Source of the DNA: Gonium pectorale | Taxonomy: Eukaryota > Chlorophyta > Chlorophyceae > Chlamydomonadales > Volvocaceae | DNA: 35,363 nucleotides | Assembly: GCA_001584585.1 (NCBI GenBank) | Contig: LSYV01000017.1 | Span: forward strand, 700,840-736,202 | Direction of reading: 5' to 3' | In this document: one piece after another, positions 1-35,363 of the stretch | Numbering within the stretch: the first letter of the stretch is position 1 | Layout of the letters: each line of letters starts with the position of its first letter | Made by a program: the position numbers and the translations under genes | Notes under the pieces: generated by a model | What the model was told of the DNA's origin: nothing | The model's input: the letters and a program-made list of their open reading frames with translations, nothing else | The model's database searches: none

Positions 1-326
1 CATGGCCATGACTGGCGCCGATATGCGTCGTGGCAGAGGACCGGGAATCCCTGGAGCTGGGGCGGCCAAAGGCCGAGGGCGGGAGCCGGGTGTTGCATGC
101 TGGCGCTCCGGTGGCACTCCGATGACACTCCGGGGGAAGAGAATGAGAAACAAATGGGCTCCACACACTTGAGCGACGCACGCGGCGGTCTTGCAGCGCC
201 CGTCCCGTCGCTCCTGGCTCACACCCGCACCGCTCATTAGGACAGGACTTGCCGACTGCCCATCCGGGATCGCCACTGGGATTGTGCTCGCGCACCGACA
301 CGTGCTGTGTGCGCTCCCCCTCACAG
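1..326 (+). other. Probable intron of the upstream gene
   Basis: No coding stretch is evident here. The segment ends in TCACAG, which serves as the acceptor of the first visible exon at 327. Part of it could be an unrecognised exon, because two frames stay open without an ATG. Confidence 0.35.
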
Positions 327-1914
327 GACACCGCCGCGGGAGCCCCCGGCAAGCGCAAGCGCGGCGGCGGCCGCTCCGCTGCCGCCGCCGGCGGTGCTGG
401 CGGCGCCGGCGGCCGCTACGCCGTGTCCCGCGGCGTGGTGGGCCTGCCCGACCCGCTGGCGGGGCTGCGGGTGGGCGAGCGGCGCACTCGCAGCCGCAAC
501 ATCATGGGCGAGGAGGAGGTCGTGCCCATGCTGCCGTCGGCGGAGGTGAGCTAAAGGGGAAGGGAATGAATAACGACGAGCTGGGCGACAGCAGCGTTTG
601 TCCCGTCGGCGGAGGCGAGGGAGGGAAGGTGTCTCCAGAAGCGAGCGCTTGGAGAGGACGCGCTGGCCCCTTCGCCACGGAGCCTTCGACGGATCGGGCT
701 GGCGTGCGCCTGTTGGCTTCGGTAATGAGATCGCCTTTCAAAGCCATGACCCCCCACCCGCCGCCGCGCCCCAGGAGCTGCTGGCGCCCATCGCCGAGGA
801 CCTTGACCCCGACAACGACGTGGAGGCGCCCTACCGGCGCGTGCGGGAGCCGGTGTTTGCGTGGAAGCGCATGCGTACGCTGGCCAGGAACAACCTCGAG
901 GTGAGCGCGCCCGCGCCGCAGCGGGGTCGGGTAGAGAGTGGAGGGTGGAGGTTGGGCAGGCGGCTGGGGCTACTGGGAGCAGGCCTGGGGCGGAAAGCTG
1001 GTCAGGACCTCCACCTCGAGGGACCACATCAAGGTGCGCGCCCGTGCCGCACCACGGGGAGGGGTGGTCTGCGAGGCTGTCACAGGGTGGGTTGGCGTTG
1101 TCCTCAGTCGAGAAGCCAAGAGAAGCCAAGAGGCGCATGTTGTCCCGGTTGGCGGAGCGGTCCCCAGGGTCCCCGGGGATGCGGTGGGGGCCGTGCGGGG
1201 CGGGGGCGGGGGCAGAGATTGCTCAGCGTTGTCACGCGGCGGAGGGGAAGGGCTTGTGGGCGCAGTCCTGGGGCCAACGGAGCCGACGGTGACGGGAACG
1301 CGTGGTGCGCGCCGCACCAGGTCCTCTATGGCTGGGGGCTTGGCGGTGGTCAGTGGCATTGGCTTGCAGGAGGCGCGGCAGCGCGCGCGGGGAAGTGCAC
1401 CGACACTACGAGGGGGGGGGCGGTAGGGCCCCTGCCTGGACCATCGGGCTGACGGTGTGGCTTGCTGGTCACACCGTCGGCCCGTTACATGGCGTCTTAT
1501 TGCGGGCGCTTTGTGCGATCGGCCACGGTACCGTTTGATGGACCCAGCACCTCAGTACGCGGTACGTCAGTAGGTGAACGCGGCTAACTGAGTCGTACGG
1601 GCAGCTCCTCCACCCTAGCTGCCCAGCCTTTGCCCCTTACCGCCCCGCCCCTGCACCGCCCCCGCCTCCTCCTCTTCCTCCTTTCACCATGACTGCAGTT
1701 CTACAAGAAGGGCGACGACCTGGAGGAGTCGGTGCTCGAGATGCAGCCCGAGCTGAGGGCCCGGATCGCCGCACGTCAGGCCGAGCGCGCCGCCGAGCTG
1801 GCGGCGGCGGCGGCCGAGGCGGGCGAGCTGCCGCCGGCAAGCGGCGGCGGCAGCGGCGGCGGCGGCGGGTTGGAGGAGGGGGAGGCGGTGCCTAGCCCGG
1901 GGGGCAGGGGGTAG
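327..1914 (+). CDS. C-terminal exons of an unrecognised basic, probably nuclear protein (5' partial)
   Basis: Four exons join in phase 0: 327-545, 775-900, 983-1033 and 1699-1914, ending at TAG 1912-1914. Donors are GTGAGC, GTGAGC and GTGCGC, and acceptors are CAG (TCACAG, CCCCAG, GAGCAG, CTGCAG). No in-frame ATG precedes the first acceptor, so the true start lies upstream of the window or in an exon I did not find. The 202 visible residues start with a basic KRKR stretch that suggests nuclear location, then an Ala/Gly run, a charged segment with RRTRSRNIMGEEEVVPMLPS, a block containing EPVFAWKRMRTLARNNLE, the short exon AWGGKLVRTSTSRDHIK, and a probably helical Glu/Arg/Ala-rich tail that begins FYKKGDDLEESVLEMQPEL and ends in a Gly/Ser run. 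I do not recognise the family. The exon chain is well supported by phase and splice sites; the function is unknown. Confidence 0.6.
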
Positions 1915-3251
1915 CGGCCCCAGCCCATTCCGCCACAATTCCGCCGCCCCGGCTGCCCCCTTGCCTAATCCGGCCTCGTAGCTCCTTCGTGTGCCCCATG
2001 ACACCGGCTGTTGCACTCCACTCGGCGACTTCGTGTCACACGCGGAAAGTGCGTGGGTGGGGTGGCGCTCGAGGCATGCGGGCTTCCGTTGTACAGTTGT
2101 GACGGAGCACGGGCGCTGGCGGGCAGTAGGCCAGGGCGGCGCCAGCAGGTCGCGGCCAGGCGGTGAAGGGAAGGCGGCGCACCACCGTGGCCACTGCGGC
2201 CACTGCGGCCACTGCTGCCACGAGGGCCACATCAATCCACCCCCGGGCGGCGGCGAGGGCCCGGCGTGGCACTGATGCGGCGATGCGGTCCCGCCCATCC
2301 CGTCCCCGGGTCGCAAGCTTCCCGTCGCATGCTATCGTGGTGCGATCTCGGCCCGCGGCCGCCGTCTGTCTTCGGATAGCATGTCCCCTTCGCTGTTTTG
2401 CAGACCGCAGACGGGGGGGGGGCGCTATGGAGGAGGGGTGGTGGGAGGGGCACCGCGCTCGTCATTGCCCGGCAGGCGGCAGCGTTCATGCGGTCGGAGA
2501 CAGCTTTGTGTGGGGAGGCTGCGTGTGGGCCGGCCCTCTGGGCACACTTGGCGATGGCTGGCCTACGTGTTTGCAGCTTTGGACATCTTTGATTCGACTA
2601 GCATGACGTTGGGGCTGTGGTGCAGAACGACAGGAGTGGATGTGGCCGTTACGGGCGGCTGAATGGTGGTGAGGCACTGGGCACTCCTCATGCTGCCCAG
2701 GCAACGCATTTTAACCGTGCTCCGGAGCTGAAGTGCACGGAACCCCCTAAACGGGCTGAGGTGAGCTGTACAGCATGGTGCCTTTGTTGCCTGGCCCCCG
2801 GTCCTCGACCTGCAGCCAGCGATACCGGAGGCAGCGGGCGCATGGGCCTTAAGCCGCTTCAGGAAAACAGGGCCGACGGGGCAACCGGCGCCGGCGCCCA
2901 TGCCGCATGGCACTGGATCAGGCGTCTGCGTTGGAACCGCGGGAACGGCGGGAGCCAGTCGTCTGGCTGCCCGTCTGGCGATAGATCACTAGCTGAATCC
3001 GGATCCTCAGTACCGGTACTTGCGGCACGCCACGACTGCAACACGGCACGTCCCGGCCGCAATACCCCATCTTGCCTTCTTTGTATTCATAGAACATACC
3101 AAACGTACCGTAGGTCAGTATGCGTCCTTTGCTGCAAACGCGTTCCTGCTCATCTGAAGCGCAGAACTTTGCTTTTACACCAAAACTTATCGCGATTTAA
3201 ACACTCTTTCATTGAGGCTGCTTGAGGGTGTCGAGCATTGTAGTTGGCGCG
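1915..3251. other. 3' UTR and intergenic region between the two genes
   Basis: No reading frame here shows protein-like composition together with usable splice sites. The open frame at 2617-3225 has scattered Cys and Arg codons and no recognisable domain. A small imperfect tandem run of GCCACT units lies near 2199-2221. I see no TGTAA signal for the upstream gene, so its 3' end is undefined. The promoter and 5' UTR of the transporter gene must lie in the right-hand part, but I see no clear TATA element. Confidence 0.45.
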
Positions 3252-33362
<30,111 letters not shown>

Positions 33363-33490
33363 ATAGATAGCATTGCAGCATGTACGCGCACATGCGGTGG
33401 CAGGCAGGGGGCGGCTGAAGAAGAAGCAACAGAAGCGGTTGAGTCGCATCGCAGGGCGCGCGCCGAGCCCCAACGATTGCTTGCACCGTA

Positions 33491-33495
33491 TGTAA
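33491..33495 (+). terminator. TGTAA polyadenylation signal
   Basis: TGTAA lies 128 nt after the stop codon. It is the standard polyadenylation signal of Chlamydomonas and Volvox nuclear genes. No TGTAA is present in the seam intron 21609-21946, where a separate transporter gene would have to end. Confidence 0.7.
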
Positions 33496-34373
33496 ACCGC
33501 ACTTCGTTGGCTTGTTCGTTGGCACCGGTGGGTTATTAGTTAATGTGCTTCATTCACTTATCGCGCCTGTCGCATTCCATGGTACACATAGTGCGTGCAG
33601 CGCTTCCGCGTGCCGTGTGTGTCTGCTGACGTTGGTGTATGGAAATTGTCTAAGCATGAATGCGTGTATGGTGGGTGATGCTGGGTGGGAGCACGCACAC
33701 CTACCGGCATGAGACCAATGATGACAGTCGGTGCATGTGTCGAACAGCTGCTGCATGCTATGCTGTGCATATATACACGGGATACGAGCACAAGAGACTT
33801 GCATGGCATTGTAACTCGCGAATACGACAGGGAATGGATGCTGGGTCAACTCACTTCCGGCGTGCATGAATTGCAGTGCAGCTTCGTACTAGATGCCGTA
33901 CATGCGCGTGTGCATGCCTACATACCGGAAGACATCAGGGACATGGCCAGCAATGCAAGGGCCCACCGGCCGACGATCGGCAAGAGGTGTAAGTGCCGTG
34001 AGACCTGAATTTCGTCTCCGGCAGCAGAGAACGAAAGATAAACGGGCTAGCATATAGACGGGCGGGGGTTCATCACGGGATGGAGGAAGGGCGTCGAGCG
34101 AGGGACGAAGAGGGCAAGCAAGGACACACTGTACTCAGCCGGAGCTAGCGGTGGCCAAAAATTAAGCCAGCAGGTGCAGCCGCAGCACCAGCGGAATGAA
34201 GGTAGGGGCCGGGCCCGTGGGCGGGCGGGTCGACGGCGGCGGGGCGCGCGGGCAAGAGCGAGGCCAGCATGCCGGGCAGGCAACAAGCTTGCTGGTGCAT
34301 ACGGTATAAAGCGGGGGCTGCTGGCGCATGGGGAGATGGAGGGGGGCAGCGGGAGCTGCTGGATGGATGTGTG

Positions 34374-34515
34374 GGGCGCGCGGCGGGTGCGTGGTACCGT
34401 GGTACCCATGGATGGGCTGCCTCGGCTGCCCCGACGGACCACCTCCTTAATACACGCCCGTGTTAAGCCGGGCGTACATATTATTATCATTATTATGTCG
34501 GGCGCGCGGCGGGTG
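34374..34515 (+). mobile_element. Short ATT-tailed retroposon-like insertion with 16-bp target-site duplication
   Basis: The 16-mer GGGCGCGCGGCGGGTG occurs at 34374-34389 and again at 34500-34515, flanking an insert of 110 bp (34390-34499). The insert ends in an ATT-rich tail. Its core (GGTACCCATGG, then CGGACCACCTCCTTAATACA, then a CGCCCG/CGGGCG hairpin) is repeated at 35272-35363 and, diverged, at 20814. Such a direct repeat plus a simple tail fits a SINE-like non-autonomous element. I see no clear pol III boxes in it. Confidence 0.65.
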
Positions 34516-35271
34516 AGATTCTGCCGCGTCCGCGGGGGCCAAGGGGGTTGCAGCACCCAGCTCCCAGCGCAGCAGCACTTCCAGCCAGGTGGAGGGGCGA
34601 GGCTGGAGGTGGCAAGTAATAAGGGCTGCGCGGTGGCAGCCTGATGAAGCCCAGAGCAGCACGCATTTACAGCAGGCGGTCCCGCTCCGTTCGTTGGATC
34701 GAGCGCGATGAGGAGGCGCCGGATACAGGCAGGATGGCAGATTGCTAGGCGGCATATATAGGCAGAGGCAGCGGATAGATGCATGCTGCGTGTGCGTCCT
34801 ACTCCGGAGGGGCCTGGGCAGGCGCTCGCTCGGCGGCCAGCGCAGCGTTGAGGGTGGGGGAGCGAGAGGGGTGTGCGTACGTGCGTGGCGGCGGCGAGGA
34901 GGATGAAGAGGGGCGGCGGCGGTGGGGCGGCGGTGGGGCGGCCGCCGGGACGGCGAGGGTGGCTGGCGTGGTGGCTGGTGGCGTGGCGGCGCGGCAGCAG
35001 TCGTAGCCGTGGGACGGCATGCAGGCGCGTGCGCGGGGTGCTTGGCGGCGCGAGCGGCAAGGCAGTACCTGTGTGTGGCGGGTTGCAGCAATGGCGGTGG
35101 CCAGCGCGGAGGATTTGGGGTGGGAAAGCAGGCTGCGTAGACGGTGGGGGTGGGGGTAGAGGACACCAGGGCGGAGGGTCTAAGAATAGAGCTGCCCGTA
35201 TTCCACGGTGTGCTAGCGGTTCCATGACGCCGTGCCACACGGACCCGCACGGTGTTCAGTGTACCACGCGG

Positions 35272-35363
35272 ATGGTGGTGGTACCCATGGGCCGCCTCGG
35301 CTGCCCCGATGGACCACCTCCTTAATACACGTCCGTGTTAAGCCGGGCGATTATTATTATTAT
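35272..35363 (+). mobile_element. Second copy of the ATT-tailed element, cut by the window end
   Basis: It is highly similar to the copy at 34390 from GTGGTACCC onward, with a three-to-five-base gap after CCATGG. The tail is (ATT)n and runs off the window, so flanking duplication cannot be judged. Confidence 0.7.

Larger units (their letters stand above)
33363..35363. other. 3' UTR and intergenic region
   Basis: After the TGTAA signal I see no supported gene on either strand. The right part is G-rich on the + strand (34150-35250) and leaves long Pro/Ala/Arg-rich frames open on the - strand that look like composition artefacts. Two copies of the ATT-tailed element lie here. Confidence 0.5.

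Noticed and set aside
2617..3225. 202-codon open frame upstream of the transporter gene
   Set aside because: No domain, random-looking composition, and it does not join to the signal-peptide exon.
34047..35240. 397-codon minus-strand open frame
   Set aside because: Pro/Ala/Arg-rich throughout, no domain, and it runs across an inserted repeat element; a GC-composition artefact.

Overview
The window looks like nuclear DNA of a volvocine green alga (Chlamydomonadales; Volvox, Gonium, Chlamydomonas and relatives). The reasons are GC-rich coding exons with Ala/Gly/Pro/Ser-rich runs, dozens of short introns with GTGAGT/GTGCG-type donors and GCAG acceptors, introns full of CATG, GTAT, CTAG and CGCA microsatellites, and a TGTAA polyadenylation signal after the last stop. 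I cannot name the species.

Layout: (1) Positions 327-1914 (+) hold the last four visible exons of an unrecognised basic, probably nuclear protein, whose 5' part is outside the window. (2) Positions 1915-3251 are 3' UTR/intergenic. (3) Positions 3252-33362 (+) hold one very long split reading frame that I reconstruct as 59 exons and about 3279 codons, with reading phase conserved at every junction. Its modules in order are: signal peptide; Cys-rich ectodomain with YCP/CPxG repeats; one membrane segment; ABCG-type nucleotide-binding domain with every motif intact; an unusually long low-complexity cytosolic linker; ABC2-type membrane domain; about 18 ankyrin repeats, mostly one per exon; and an unrecognised C-terminal region of about 440 residues. 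A TGTAA signal follows at 33491. (4) Positions 33500-35363 are intergenic, with two copies of a short dispersed element. One copy has an ATT-rich tail and a 16-bp target-site duplication.

The main result is that an ABCG24/28-like half-transporter appears to be fused to a long ankyrin domain and a novel C-terminal region. The bridge exon at 21947-22083 fits the transporter frame upstream (phase 0) and the ankyrin frame downstream (phase 2). It has no in-frame ATG, and the 338-bp intron before it holds no TGTAA signal. If the model is right, the protein would couple a membrane exporter or flippase to a cytosolic scaffold. If it is wrong, the window holds two adjacent genes, and the seam at 21609-21946 is the place to look.

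Several introns carry notable repeats: 166 bp of (CCTG)n directly against a 3' splice site, a 28-nt perfect AT palindrome in the seam intron, a 12-bp minisatellite, a tRNA-like SINE candidate, and a small tandem duplication of an exon-intron boundary. All calls were made by reading the sequence; no database search was run.
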